A DNA stretch of 64,000 nt from Streptomyces sp. CB02009. GTDB lineage: Bacteria; Actinomycetota; Actinomycetes; Streptomycetales; Streptomycetaceae. The notes below the pieces were generated by a model, which did not search any database, was not told the origin of the DNA, and saw only the letters and a program-made list of their open reading frames with translations. The DNA lies in NCBI RefSeq assembly GCF_001905825.1, contig NZ_LIVV01000009.1:389600-453599 (forward strand). The letters run 5' to 3'. Positions 47,706 through 56,944 of the stretch are shown in pieces (the stretch's first letter is position 1; every line of letters starts with the position of its first letter). The position numbers and the translations under genes were made by a program.

Positions 47706-49376
47706 CTACGTCGTCCGACGCCTCCGCGCCCCCGGCCGCCGCTCACTGGGCCGGGTCACAGGATCCCCCGCCTCCAGCGCGGCCGCGCGACGCCGCAGCC
47801 CGAAGTCCGCCAGCGCCTCCGCCAGCTTGTGCACGGACGGCTCGGGCGACAGCACGTCGACCCGCAGCCCGTGCTCCTCCGCGGTCTTCGCCGTGGCGGG
47901 ACCGATGCACGCGATGACGGTCACGTTGTGCGGCTTCCCGGCGATGCCGACCAGGTTCCGCACGGTCGAGGACGACGTGAAGAGCACGGCGTCGAAGCCG
48001 CCGCCCTTGATCGCCTCACGCGTGTCCGCCGGCGGCGGCGAAGCCCGTACGGTCCGGTAGGCGGTGACGTCGTCGACCTCCCACCCGAGTTCGATCAGGC
48101 CCGCGACCAGCGTCTCCGTCGCGATGTCGGCCCGCGGCAGGAAGACGCGGTCGATCGGGTCGAAGACCGGGTCGTACGGCGGCCAGTCCTCCAGGAGTCC
48201 GGCGGCGGACTGCTCCCCGCTGGGCACCAGGTCGGGCTTCACTCCGAAGTCGACCAGCGCCGCGGCGGTCTGCTCGCCCACCGCCGCGACCTTGATCCCG
48301 GCGAAGGCACGCGCGTCGAGCCCGTACTCCTCGAACTTCTCCCGTACGGCCTTCACCGCGTTGACCGAGGTGAAGGCGATCCACTCGTAGCGCCCGGTGA
48401 CGAGCCCCTTGACCGCGCGCTCCATCTGCTGGGGCGTGCGCGGCGGCTCGACGGCGATGGTCGGCACCTCGTGCGGCACCGCGCCGTACGAGCGCAGCTG
48501 GTCGGAGAGCGACGCGGCCTGCTCCTTGGTACGCGGCACGAGCACCCGCCAGCCGAAGAGCGGCTTCGACTCGAACCACGACAGCTGGTCCCGCTGCGCC
48601 GGGGCGCTGCGCTCGCCGACCACGGCTATGACCGGCCGGTGGCCCTCGGGCGAGGGGAGGATCTTGCCCTGCTTGAAGACCTGGGCGATGGTGCCGAGGG
48701 TGGCGTTCCAGGTCCGCTGCCGGGTGGTGGTGCCGGCGATGGTGACGGTGAGCGGGGTGTCCGGCTTACGGCCTGCCGCCACCAGTTCACCGGCGGCCGC
48801 GGCCACCGAGTCGAGCGAGGTGGACACGACGACGGTGCCGTCGGAGGCGCCGACCTCGGTCCAGCACCGCTCGTCGGCGGTGCGGGCGTCGACGAAGCGC
48901 ACGTCGGTGCCCTGGGCGTCGCGGAGCGGGACACCGGCGTACGCGGGTACGCCGACGGCCGTGGCGACGCCGGGGACGACCTCGAAGGGGATGCCCTCGG
49001 CGGCGCAGACGAGCATCTCGGCTCCGGCGTTCCCGTCGAGGCCGGGGTCGCCGGTCACCGCACGGACGACCCGCCTGCCGCCCCTCGCCGCCTCCATGAC
49101 AAGATTGGCGGCGTCCCTCAACACGGGGACACCGGCGGTTGTTGACGCCTCGTCAACAACCGTCAGCTCCGGCGTGCTCACCCCCGCGCGCGCGTGGCCG
49201 CGAACGACCTCGAGCACCTCCGGCTCGGCGATCAGGACATCCGCTCCGGCGAGGGCCTCCACGGCCCTGAGGGTCAGGAGTCCGGGGTCACCGGGGCCTG
49301 CGCCGAGGAATGTGACGTGCCCATGGCCCGCGAAGGCCGGGGACAGCGGGCTGGTGGTCGGGCTGGTGGGGTTCAA
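47706..49376 (-). CDS. hemD: Fused uroporphyrinogen-III methyltransferase/synthase
   Basis: 556 residues, two enzymes in one chain. Residues about 18-260 are a CobA/SUMT-type methylase (VTFLGAGPGDPGLLTLRAVE, then TGDPGLDG). Residues about 270-530 are uroporphyrinogen-III synthase (RVLVPRTKEQAASLSDQLRS, IAFTSVNAVKAVREKFEEYG, VLFTSSSTVRNL). It links heme synthesis to siroheme/cobalamin. The TTG at 49376 overlaps the hemC stop (TTGA) and has GGGGGAG upstream; no ATG/GTG alternative fits. Arg-rich C-terminal tail. Confidence 0.93.
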   Translation of the reverse strand: MNPTSPTTSPLSPAFAGHGHVTFLGAGPGDPGLLTLRAVEALAGADVLIAEPEVLEVVRGHARAGVSTPELTVVDEASTTAGVPVLRDAANLVMEAARGGRRVVRAVTGDPGLDGNAGAEMLVCAAEGIPFEVVPGVATAVGVPAYAGVPLRDAQGTDVRFVDARTADERCWTEVGASDGTVVVSTSLDSVAAAAGELVAAGRKPDTPLTVTIAGTTTRQRTWNATLGTIAQVFKQGKILPSPEGHRPVIAVVGERSAPAQRDQLSWFESKPLFGWRVLVPRTKEQAASLSDQLRSYGAVPHEVPTIAVEPPRTPQQMERAVKGLVTGRYEWIAFTSVNAVKAVREKFEEYGLDARAFAGIKVAAVGEQTAAALVDFGVKPDLVPSGEQSAAGLLEDWPPYDPVFDPIDRVFLPRADIATETLVAGLIELGWEVDDVTAYRTVRASPPPADTREAIKGGGFDAVLFTSSSTVRNLVGIAGKPHNVTVIACIGPATAKTAEEHGLRVDVLSPEPSVHKLAEALADFGLRRRAAALEAGDPVTRPSERRPGARRRRTT

Positions 49377-50359
49377 AGTGCTCGCTCCCCCATAAGACCG
49401 GCCGCACCCTTGGCGAGCATCTCGTCCGCGAGTTCGCGTCCGAGCGCCATGGCCTCGTCGTGCGAGGTGGGTACGGGTCCGGTGGTGGACAGCTGCACCA
49501 GCGTCGAGCCGTCGGTGGTGCCGACGACGCCGCGCAGGCGCATTTCGGTGACAACCTGCCCGTGACCGGGGTCGTCGGCCAGCAGGTCGGCCAGCGCACC
49601 CACGGGTGCGGAGCAGCCGGCCTCCAGGGCGGCGAGCAGGGATCGCTCGGCGGTCACGGCGGCCCGGGTGAGCGGGTCGTCGAGCTCGGCGAGCGCGGTG
49701 ACGAGTTCGGCGTTCGACGCCGGGCACTCGATCGCCAGGGCCCCCTGGCCGGGGGCGGGCAGGACGGAGTCGACCGACAGGTGGTCGAGCGACAGGGAGC
49801 CGGTGAGCTCCGCCGTCCCGCCGATGCGGTTGAGGCCTGCCGCGGCGAGGACCACCGCGTCCAGTTCTCCGCTGCGTACGTAGCCGACCCGGGTGTCGAT
49901 GTTGCCCCGGATCGGGACGCAGGTGATCTCCAGGCCGTGGTTGCGCGCGTACGCGTGGAGCTGGGCCATGCGCCGCGGCGAGCCGGTGCCGACCCGGGCG
50001 CCCTGGGGCAGCCGGTCCAGCGTCAGTCCGTCGCGGGCGATCAGCACGTCGCGCGGGTCCTCGCGCTCCGGGATCGCGGCCAGCACCAGGTCCGGGTGCT
50101 GCGCGGTCGGCAGGTCCTTCAGGGAGTGGACGGCGAAGTCCACCTCGTCCGCGAGCAGCGCGTCGCGCAGGGCGGCGACGAAGACGCCGGTGCCGCCGAT
50201 CTGCGCGAGGTGCTCCCGGGAGGTGTCCCCGTACGTCGTGATCTCCACGAGCTCGACGGGCCGGCCGGTCAGCTGCCGGACGGCGTCGGCCACGTGCCCG
50301 GACTGGGCCATGGCGAGCTTGCTGCGCCTGGTCCCGAGCCTCAGTGCCCTCTCGGTCAT
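49373..50359 (-). CDS. hemC: Hydroxymethylbilane synthase HemC
   Basis: 328 residues. LRLGTRRSKLAMAQSGHVAD at the N-terminus, the catalytic Asp region HSLKDLPT, and the dipyrromethane-cofactor cysteine in ALEAGCSAPVGA are all present. It polymerises four porphobilinogens into hydroxymethylbilane. The ATG overlaps the hemA stop (ATGA). Confidence 0.96.
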   Translation of the reverse strand: MTERALRLGTRRSKLAMAQSGHVADAVRQLTGRPVELVEITTYGDTSREHLAQIGGTGVFVAALRDALLADEVDFAVHSLKDLPTAQHPDLVLAAIPEREDPRDVLIARDGLTLDRLPQGARVGTGSPRRMAQLHAYARNHGLEITCVPIRGNIDTRVGYVRSGELDAVVLAAAGLNRIGGTAELTGSLSLDHLSVDSVLPAPGQGALAIECPASNAELVTALAELDDPLTRAAVTAERSLLAALEAGCSAPVGALADLLADDPGHGQVVTEMRLRGVVGTTDGSTLVQLSTTGPVPTSHDEAMALGRELADEMLAKGAAGLMGERAL

Positions 50360-51711
50360 ACTCGCCCTCGGTTCTTGACGTCGGCGTCATTCAGGTCGGC
50401 CCGGCTGACAGAAGCCACCGTCTCCGGGTCGAGGTCGAAGAGTGTCCGCAGCGCGTCCGCGTACCCGGCACCGCCGGGCTCGCTCGCCAGCTGCTTGACC
50501 CGCACGGTCGGCGCGTGCAGGAGCTTGTCGACCACGCGGCGCACGGTCTGGGTGATCTCGGCGCGCTGCTTGTCGTCGAGGCCGGGCAGCCGGCCCTCGA
50601 GCCGGGCGACCTCGCCGGCCACCACGTCGGCGGCCATGGTGCGCAGGGCGACGACGGTGGGGGTGATGTGGGCGGCGCGCTGGGCGGCGCCGAAGGCGGC
50701 GACCTCGTCGGAGACGATGCCGCGGACCTGGTCGACGTCGGCGGCCATCGGCGCGTCGGCGGAGGCCTCGGCGAGCGACTCGATGTCGACGAGCCGGACA
50801 CCGGGGATGCGGTGGGCGGCGGCGTCGATGTCGCGGGGCATGGCGAGGTCGAGCAGGGCGAGCGGGGTGCGGCGGCCCTGGACGGCGGTCTCGATGTCGT
50901 CGCCGGTGAGGACGAGTCCGGTGGCGCCGGTGCAGGAGACGACGACGTCGGCACGTGTCAGTTCGTCGCCGACGGCAACCATCTCGACCGCGTGTGCGGC
51001 GACGCCCGTGCCCCCGGGCTCGTTCAGGATCTGCGCGAGGCGCTCGGCGCGGGCCAGGGTGCGGTTGGCGACGACGATCTCGGAGACGCCGGAACGCGCG
51101 AGCGTGGCGGCGGCGAGCGAGGACATCGAGCCGGCGCCGATGACGAGCGCCTTCTTGCCCTTGGCCCAGGTGTCGACGTCGCTGCCGTCGGCGAGCTGCT
51201 CGAGTCCGAAGGTGACGAGCGACTGCCCGGCCCGGTCGATCCCGGTCTCGCTGTGGGCGCGCTTGCCGACCCTCAGGGCCTGCTGGAACAGGTCGTTGAG
51301 GAGGCGGCCCGCGGTGTGCAGCTCCTGGCCGAGGGCGAGGGCGTCCTTGATCTGGCCGAGGATCTGGCCCTCGCCGACGACCATCGAGTCGAGCCCGCAG
51401 GCCACCGAGAAGAGGTGGTGGACGGCCCGGTCCTCGTAGTGCACGTAGAGGTAGGGGGTGAGCTCGTCCAGGCCGACGCCGCTGTGCTGCGCGAGCAGCG
51501 TGGACAGCTCGGCGACGCCGGCGTGGAACTTGTCCACGTCGGCGTAGAGCTCGATGCGGTTGCAGGTGGCGAGGACGGTGCCCTCGGCGGCCGGTTCGGC
51601 GGCGAGGGTGTCCTGGAGGAGCTTGGCCTGGGTGTCCGACGCGAGTGCCGCCCGTTCCAGGATGGAGACCGGGGCGCTGCGGTGGCTGAGGCCGACGACG
51701 AGGAGGCTCAT
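50356..51711 (-). CDS. hemA: Glutamyl-tRNA reductase HemA
   Basis: 451 residues. The active-site cysteine lies in TVLATCNRIELY near residue 50, the NADPH domain carries LVIGAGSMSSLAAATL, and the C-terminal dimerisation helices are intact. It makes glutamate-1-semialdehyde from Glu-tRNA, the first committed heme step, passed to HemL. The ATG overlaps the rex stop (ATGA), so all four genes from rex to hemD are translationally coupled. Confidence 0.96.
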   Translation of the reverse strand: MSLLVVGLSHRSAPVSILERAALASDTQAKLLQDTLAAEPAAEGTVLATCNRIELYADVDKFHAGVAELSTLLAQHSGVGLDELTPYLYVHYEDRAVHHLFSVACGLDSMVVGEGQILGQIKDALALGQELHTAGRLLNDLFQQALRVGKRAHSETGIDRAGQSLVTFGLEQLADGSDVDTWAKGKKALVIGAGSMSSLAAATLARSGVSEIVVANRTLARAERLAQILNEPGGTGVAAHAVEMVAVGDELTRADVVVSCTGATGLVLTGDDIETAVQGRRTPLALLDLAMPRDIDAAAHRIPGVRLVDIESLAEASADAPMAADVDQVRGIVSDEVAAFGAAQRAAHITPTVVALRTMAADVVAGEVARLEGRLPGLDDKQRAEITQTVRRVVDKLLHAPTVRVKQLASEPGGAGYADALRTLFDLDPETVASVSRADLNDADVKNRGRV

Positions 51712-52502
51712 GCGGGCATCACGGCGGGGACGTCCCCGTCGGGTCCCTTGCGGCTGCCGCCCGTCGCTCCGCGGGGGGCCGGCGGCGTGGCGGCCGTGGC
51801 GGTGTCCGCGTCGGCGGCGTCGGTGTCGGCGTTCGACTCCTCGCCGGCCTTGCGCTGCTCGTGGAAGGCGAGGATCTGCAGCTCGATGGAGAGGTCGACC
51901 TTGCGTACGTCCACGCCGTCGGGCACGGAGAGCACGGTCGGGGCGAAGTTCAGGATGGAGGTGACTCCGGCGGCCACGAGCCGGTCGCAGACCTGCTGGG
52001 CGACGCCGGCCGGGGTCGCGATGACGCCGATGGAGACGCCGTCCTCCTCGATGATCTTCTCGAGTTCGTCGCTGTGCTGGACGGGGATCCCGGCGACCGG
52101 CTTGCCGGTCATGGCGGGGTCGGCGTCGATCAGCGCGGCGACGCGGAAGCCGCGGGAGGCGAAGCCGCCGTAGCCGGCGAGCGCGGCACCGAGGTTACCG
52201 ATGCCGACGATGACGACCGGCCAGTCCTGGGTGAGGCCCAGCTCGCGGGAGATCTGGTAGACGAGGTACTCGACGTCGTAGCCGACTCCGCGGGTGCCGT
52301 AGGAGCCCAGGTAGCTGAAATCCTTGCGCAGCTTCGCGGAGTTGACCCCCGCCGCGGCGGCGAGCTCTTCGGAGGAGACCGTGGGTACGGAGCGCTCCGA
52401 GAGCGCGGTGAGTGCGCGCAGATACAGCGGAAGCCGGGCGACGGTGGCCTCGGGAATTCCTCGGCTACGGGTCGCCGGTCGGTGAGTTCGGCCAGTTGCC
52501 AC
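51708..52502 (-). CDS. rex: Redox-sensing transcriptional repressor Rex
   Basis: 264 residues, GTG start with AGGAG close upstream. The N-terminal winged helix (VARLPLYLRALTAL, then the recognition segment LRKDFSYLGSYGTRGVGYDV) and the NADH-binding Rossmann domain (VVIVGIGNLGAALAGY) match Rex. It leaves its operator when the NADH/NAD+ ratio rises. A near-perfect Rex operator lies over its own promoter (52568-52596), so it should autoregulate and control hemA, hemC and hemD. The C-terminal tail is Ala/Asp-rich. Confidence 0.96.
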   Translation of the reverse strand: MATGRTHRPATRSRGIPEATVARLPLYLRALTALSERSVPTVSSEELAAAAGVNSAKLRKDFSYLGSYGTRGVGYDVEYLVYQISRELGLTQDWPVVIVGIGNLGAALAGYGGFASRGFRVAALIDADPAMTGKPVAGIPVQHSDELEKIIEEDGVSIGVIATPAGVAQQVCDRLVAAGVTSILNFAPTVLSVPDGVDVRKVDLSIELQILAFHEQRKAGEESNADTDAADADTATAATPPAPRGATGGSRKGPDGDVPAVMPA

Positions 52503-52567
52503 GGTGCTCCTGCGGGATGAGCGGGGCTGCAGGCGGCCATATGTCCCAAGACCGCCCCGTCGAATGC

Positions 52568-52596
52568 AGGCTATGTCTTTGTGAACGCGTGCACAA
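52568..52596 (-). promoter_or_regulatory. rex promoter with Rex operator
   Basis: TTGTGAACGCGTGCACAA (52579-52596) matches the TTGTGAAnnnnTTCACAA Rex operator with one mismatch. On the minus strand TTGTGC (52596-52591) and TAGCCT (52573-52568), 17 bp apart, form a promoter overlapped by the operator. Confidence 0.8.
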
Positions 52597-52774
52597 AGAT
52601 GGTGTCCGTTTTGTCCGGCCAAAGTGACCGGGGTCACGCGGCTGGTTCGTATCGTCACGGAACCGCGCGGCGTGTCAGCGCGTTGAGAACCCGAAGGGGG
52701 CAAAACCGCACACACTCCTCACGACGCCGCCCCCGAAGCCCAACAAAACGTCCACGATGGTAGCCGTCTTTCGG

Positions 52775-53056
52775 TCACGCACCCAGTTCGCGACGGAGCC
52801 GCTCGGCGTCGACACGCCAGAAGGTGTGCTGCTCGCCGTCGACCAGGACCACGGGAATCTGCTCCCAGTACGCCCGGTGGAGCTCCTCGTCCCGGGTGAT
52901 GTCCTTCTCCTCCCAGCGGGCCCCCGTCTCCGCGCACACGGCCTCGACCACCGCGCGGGCGTCGTCGCAGAGGTGACAGCCCGGCTTGCCGATCAGCGTC
53001 ACCGTGCGCGACCCGGCGTCCGTCTTCTTCTTCGTCCGTCCGAACATGACGTCCAT
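52775..53056 (-). CDS. Glutaredoxin-like (DUF836) protein
   Basis: 93 residues with a thioredoxin fold and the redox pair in IGKPGCHLCDDARAVV (CHLC). EELHRAYWEQIPVVLVDGEQ contains the cis-Pro turn. In mycothiol-using actinobacteria such proteins may act as mycoredoxin-like thiol carriers. AGGGA lies a few nt before the ATG at 53056. Placed between rex and a HAD phosphatase, on the rex strand but separated from it by 272 bp. Confidence 0.87.
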   Translation of the reverse strand: MDVMFGRTKKKTDAGSRTVTLIGKPGCHLCDDARAVVEAVCAETGARWEEKDITRDEELHRAYWEQIPVVLVDGEQHTFWRVDAERLRRELGA

Positions 53057-53149
53057 TCTGTCCCTGATTAACAGGGGAGCCCCACAGTGTTCACGCCGCG
53101 GCATCGCCACAAGTCGGGAAGTACCGAACAGACTGGCTATGCTCACGGC

Positions 53150-54109
53150 ATGGCCGCTCTGGGATGGCTCACCCCCCGTAGGCGCTCCGCAACCGCGCGC
53201 AGCGTCCTCGCAGGCGAGGCCGCTGCCGAGGCAGCGCGCAAGTCCTCGCTCCAGCTGGAACGGGAGCGGGAGGAGGCGGCGGCCCAGGAACCCGTGGAGG
53301 CCGAGACTCCGGTCGAGCCCGAGTTCCCGGTCGTCGGCGACGTACGGGCGGCCGCGTTCTTCGATCTCGACAACACCGTGATGCAGGGCGCGTCGATCTT
53401 CCACTTCGGCCGCGGCCTGTACAAGCGGAAGTTCTTCCAGCGCCGTGAACTCGCCCGCTTCGCCTGGGCGCAGGCCTGGTTCCGGATCGCCGGCGTCGAG
53501 GACCCCGAGCACATCCAGGAGGCCCGCGACAGCGCCCTGTCCATCGTCAAGGGCCACCGCGTCTCCGAGCTGATGTCGATCGGCGAGGAGATCTACGACG
53601 AGTACATGGCCGACCGCATCTGGCCGGGCACCCGCGACCTCGCCCAGGCGCACCTGGACGCGGGGCAGAAGGTCTGGCTGGTCACCGCCGCCCCGGTAGA
53701 GACGGCCACGATCATCGCCCGCAGGCTCGGTCTGACCGGCGCGCTCGGCACGGTCGCCGAGTCCGTCGACGGCGTCTACACGGGCAGGCTGGTCGGCGAG
53801 CCCCTGCACGGCCCGGCGAAGGCCGAGGCGGTACGAGCCCTCGCCGCCGCCGAAGGCCTCGACCTGAGCCGCTGCGCCGCCTACAGCGACTCGCACAACG
53901 ACATCCCGATGCTCTCGCTCGTCGGCCACCCGTACGCGATCAACCCGGACACCAAGCTGCGCAAGCACGCGAGGGACCGGGACTGGCGACTGCGCGACTA
54001 CCGGACCGGCCGCAAGGCCGCCAAGGTCGGCATCCCCGCCGCCGCGGGCCTCGGCGCGCTGGCCGGCGGCACGGCGGCCGCGGTCGCCCTGCACCGCCGC
54101 CGCCACTGA
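53150..54109 (+). CDS. HAD-superfamily phosphatase (SerB-like, subfamily IB)
   Basis: 319 residues. The DxDxT nucleophile motif is AFFDLDNTVMQGASIF (about residue 65), followed by the motif II/III region GQKVWLVTAAP and AAYSDSHNDIPML, the usual IB arrangement. Possible phosphoserine-phosphatase-like or lipid-phosphate activity. The C-terminus has one hydrophobic Gly/Ala helix, so it may be membrane-tethered. TATGCT exactly 6 nt before the ATG at 53150 suggests a leaderless start; a GTG at 53087 with GGGGAG upstream is an alternative. Confidence 0.87.
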   Translation: MAALGWLTPRRRSATARSVLAGEAAAEAARKSSLQLEREREEAAAQEPVEAETPVEPEFPVVGDVRAAAFFDLDNTVMQGASIFHFGRGLYKRKFFQRRELARFAWAQAWFRIAGVEDPEHIQEARDSALSIVKGHRVSELMSIGEEIYDEYMADRIWPGTRDLAQAHLDAGQKVWLVTAAPVETATIIARRLGLTGALGTVAESVDGVYTGRLVGEPLHGPAKAEAVRALAAAEGLDLSRCAAYSDSHNDIPMLSLVGHPYAINPDTKLRKHARDRDWRLRDYRTGRKAAKVGIPAAAGLGALAGGTAAAVALHRRRH

Positions 54110-54607
54110 CGCCCGCCTCCGCCGAGGGCCGCCTCCACTGAGGACCGACTCCGCCACTGAGGGCCGACTCGGCTACTGAAGCCGGCCCCCTCCGGTGCGC
54201 CGGACCGCTCTGCCGATACGTTTCGGCTGCGATCATCTGCGACAACCCCGGACCAGGGGCCCTCACCCGTCCGTGCTCGAACACCACCGCACAGGTCGAC
54301 TCCCCGGCATTCGGGGCTCCTTACCCCGCAGCGGCCCCGATCACTCACCGATCCCGCACATGAGCACAACGCTACGTGCACGCTGTCACACTCGGAAGCA
54401 AACCGATCAACAATCGGTCACCAAACGCACCTTGATCCGACTGCAAGCAGTAACAGAACCGACGGAACCGGTGATTTGAGCAACTGGGTGTAGCGCTGCC
54501 TGTACGAAGCGTTATTCTCCTGGGACGCAGAAAGGACCCCTCACGTCGCCACGACGGGTGAACGGTCCCGCACTGCACGTGATGGAAGCTCTGCCTCTGG
54601 GAGTCCC
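54110..54607. other. 498 bp upstream of bldN without a gene
   Basis: Just after the HAD stop are about four imperfect direct repeats of a CTCCGCCACTGAGGGCCGA-like unit (54117-54180). The rest is AT-richer than its surroundings and presumably carries the bldN promoter and its control sites. TCACC (about 54418) and GGTGA (about 54469) resemble BldD half-sites but in everted order. Confidence 0.55.
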
Positions 54608-55393
54608 GTGTACCCACACGTCGGGGTTGACACCTCGGGCCTGGCTACGCTGCGCGCAACGGTCCTCGACCGTTTGCGCGGCTTCGTCCCCACCGCGTAC
54701 GCCGGCCCTGTCCCCGCCTTCGCCTTCGCCGCACCGGCACCCGCCGGCCCTTGCTATGCCCTGGCCGACGGCGGCGCCGCCGTGGGCAGACGGGGTGCCC
54801 GGTCCGGAACCTCGACCACCCCCCGCCGCCCCACCGCCGACAGCGACAGCGCCCGCATGATGGACCTGGTCGAGCGCGCCCAGGCGGGCGAGGCCGAGGC
54901 CTTCGGTCGGCTGTACGACCAGTACAGCGACACCGTCTACCGCTACATCTACTACCGCGTGGGCGGGAAGGCGACGGCGGAGGACCTCACGAGTGAGACG
55001 TTCCTGCGCGCCCTGCGCCGGATCTCCACCTTCACCTGGCAGGGCCGCGATTTCGGCGCCTGGCTCGTCACCATCGCCAGGAACCTGGTCGCCGACCACT
55101 TCAAGTCCAGCCGCTTCCGCCTGGAAGTGACCACCGGCGAGATGCTCGACGCCAACGAGGTCGAGCGCAGCCCCGAGGACTCCGTCCTGGAGTCCCTCTC
55201 CAACGCCGCACTCCTCGACGCGGTCCGCCGCCTCAACCCCCAGCAGCAGGAGTGCGTCACGCTGCGCTTCCTCCAGGGCCTCTCGGTCGCCGAGACCGCC
55301 CGCGTCATGGGGAAGAACGAGGGAGCGATCAAGACCCTCCAGTACCGGGCCGTCCGCACCCTGGCCCGCCTTCTCCCGGACGACGCCCGCTGA
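54608..55393 (+). CDS. bldN: ECF sigma factor BldN (pro-protein)
   Basis: 261 residues, GTG start with GGGAG upstream. The first 80-86 residues form the Ala/Pro/Gly-rich pro-sequence known to be removed from S. coelicolor BldN. Sigma region 2 follows (MDLVERAQAGEAEAFGRLYD to TSETFLRALRR), then region 4 (LNPQQQECVTLRFLQGLSVA). BldN directs aerial-hypha genes, including bldM and the chaplin and rodlin genes, in known species. The anti-sigma gene rsbN follows 298 bp downstream. Confidence 0.97.
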   Translation: MYPHVGVDTSGLATLRATVLDRLRGFVPTAYAGPVPAFAFAAPAPAGPCYALADGGAAVGRRGARSGTSTTPRRPTADSDSARMMDLVERAQAGEAEAFGRLYDQYSDTVYRYIYYRVGGKATAEDLTSETFLRALRRISTFTWQGRDFGAWLVTIARNLVADHFKSSRFRLEVTTGEMLDANEVERSPEDSVLESLSNAALLDAVRRLNPQQQECVTLRFLQGLSVAETARVMGKNEGAIKTLQYRAVRTLARLLPDDAR

Positions 55394-55532
55394 CCGGTTC
55401 GCGCCCCCCACACACGCCCCCGCGGACCGGTCCGCGCCCCGCACCCCGCGTCTCCCCCCACCTCCCCACGACCCCCGCCCAACTCACAGTCGGTGACGCC
55501 TCGATGACGCACTGGTCCGATCATCTTTCGCG

Positions 55533-55561
55533 CGTAACCCAAGTGCCGCGCCGCTCGTTGT
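55533..55561 (+). promoter_or_regulatory. Putative BldN-dependent promoter of rsbN
   Basis: CGTAACC begins at 55533 and CGTTGT at 55556, separated by 16 bp, close to the BldN promoter pattern as I recall it (CGTAAC about 16 bp from CGTTGT). It lies about 130 bp before the rsbN start. Autoregulation of the anti-sigma by its sigma factor is known for this pair. Confidence 0.75.
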
Positions 55562-55691
55562 GCGGGATGCAGGCTCCCTGTGGACACGCCATGTCCGCAG
55601 CCACTCACTCTTTCGTGTGGATGCGCTCAAGGTGTGCAACCTTCCGGACACCCCGGGGAGTCGACCGTCATGACGAGAGGAGGTGCCGCCA

Positions 55692-56939
55692 GTGATCGCG
55701 AACGTATCGGCGCACCGGCGGGCGAACGCCTTCGCCCAGGTCCTGGAGGACCGGGAGTCCGAGGGCGCGGCGGCCGATCAGCCGGAGACCACTCCGGCAG
55801 AACCGGCCGAACAGGGGCGGCTGCTGGCCGTGGCGAACGGCCTCGGCGAACTGCCGAAGCCCCAGCTGGACCCCGAGGTCAAGGTGGTGCAGCGAGCCCA
55901 GCTCGTCGCCGCCATGGAAGCGATGCTCATGGAAGGGAGCGCGGCCGGGGCCCCCACGGTGCCCGAGCAGCGCACCGCCGGCGGCAAGGGCGCCCACCGG
56001 GCGTCCCCCCTGCGGAAGCTCCGGCCCCGCTCCCGCTGGTCCAAGGGCCTCGCCGCCGGCGGCCTCACCGTCGGTGTGGCGGCGGGCGCCTTCGGCGGCG
56101 TCGCGGCCGCCAGCTCCGACGCCCTCCCCGGTGACTCGCTCTACGGACTCAAGCGAGGCATGGAGGACATCAAGCTGGGCATGGCGGACGACGACGCGGA
56201 CCGCGGCGGCATCTACCTGGACCAGGCGTCCACCCGGCTCAGTGAGGCCCGCAGACTCATGGAGCGCGGCCGCGTCGGCGACCTCGACCACGAGTCGCTG
56301 ACCGAGATCCGCCGGGTCCTGGGCGGGATGAAGCACGACGCGTCCGAGGGCCACCGGCTGCTCCGCCAGGCGTACGAGCGGGACGGCGAGATCGCCCCGA
56401 TGGCCCGGCTCAACTCCTTCGCCCAGGCCCACCGGGACACCTGGAACGGCCTCCGCGAGCGACTCCCCGTCCAGTTGTCGGACGTGGGCAGCGAGGTCAC
56501 GCACGTCTTCGAGGCCATGGACGAGGAGGTCGAACCCCTCCAGTCGGTGCTCCCCCGCACTCCCGAGAAGGGCGCGATCGGCACGGGAAGCCCCAGCGGC
56601 CGCCCGGGCACTCCCCAGAGCTCCCAGGGCACGGACACCCAGCGTCCGCCGTCCACCCACGAGGCCCCGCCCTCGGGAAGCCACTCCGCGCCGCCCCGCC
56701 CGTCGGGCCCGAGCACGGGCACCAGCCCGAGCGCGGACAGCGGCACCGAATCGCCGGAGGACGACGGTCTCCTCGGCGGCAGCACCGGCGGGCTCCTCAA
56801 GCCCCCGGCCTCCCCGACCGGCACACCGACCGCCCCCGCGGACGGCCAGGCGCCGACCGAGATGCCGGACGTCACCATTCCGCCCATCCTGCCGGGCCTG
56901 CTTCCAGGCCTCGGCATCGACAGCGAGGACGCTCGCTAA
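55692..56939 (+). CDS. rsbN: Anti-sigma factor RsbN
   Basis: 415 residues. AGGAGG lies 8 nt before the GTG at 55692, preferred over the GTG at 55683. The cytoplasmic N-terminus (about 1-80) carries the sigma-binding part and lacks a zinc anti-sigma HxxxCxxC motif, as expected for RsbN. One transmembrane helix at about 119-141 is followed by a DUF5667 extracytoplasmic domain (about 142-265, ALPGDSLYGLKRGMEDIKL) and a long Pro/Ser/Gly tail. It holds BldN inactive at the membrane. Confidence 0.93.
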   Translation: MIANVSAHRRANAFAQVLEDRESEGAAADQPETTPAEPAEQGRLLAVANGLGELPKPQLDPEVKVVQRAQLVAAMEAMLMEGSAAGAPTVPEQRTAGGKGAHRASPLRKLRPRSRWSKGLAAGGLTVGVAAGAFGGVAAASSDALPGDSLYGLKRGMEDIKLGMADDDADRGGIYLDQASTRLSEARRLMERGRVGDLDHESLTEIRRVLGGMKHDASEGHRLLRQAYERDGEIAPMARLNSFAQAHRDTWNGLRERLPVQLSDVGSEVTHVFEAMDEEVEPLQSVLPRTPEKGAIGTGSPSGRPGTPQSSQGTDTQRPPSTHEAPPSGSHSAPPRPSGPSTGTSPSADSGTESPEDDGLLGGSTGGLLKPPASPTGTPTAPADGQAPTEMPDVTIPPILPGLLPGLGIDSEDAR

Positions 56940-56944
56940 CAAGG

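Noticed and set aside
54418..54473. BldD operator upstream of bldN
   Set aside because: TCACC and GGTGA are in everted, not inverted, order and far apart; regulation by BldD is known in relatives but I cannot point to a convincing site.
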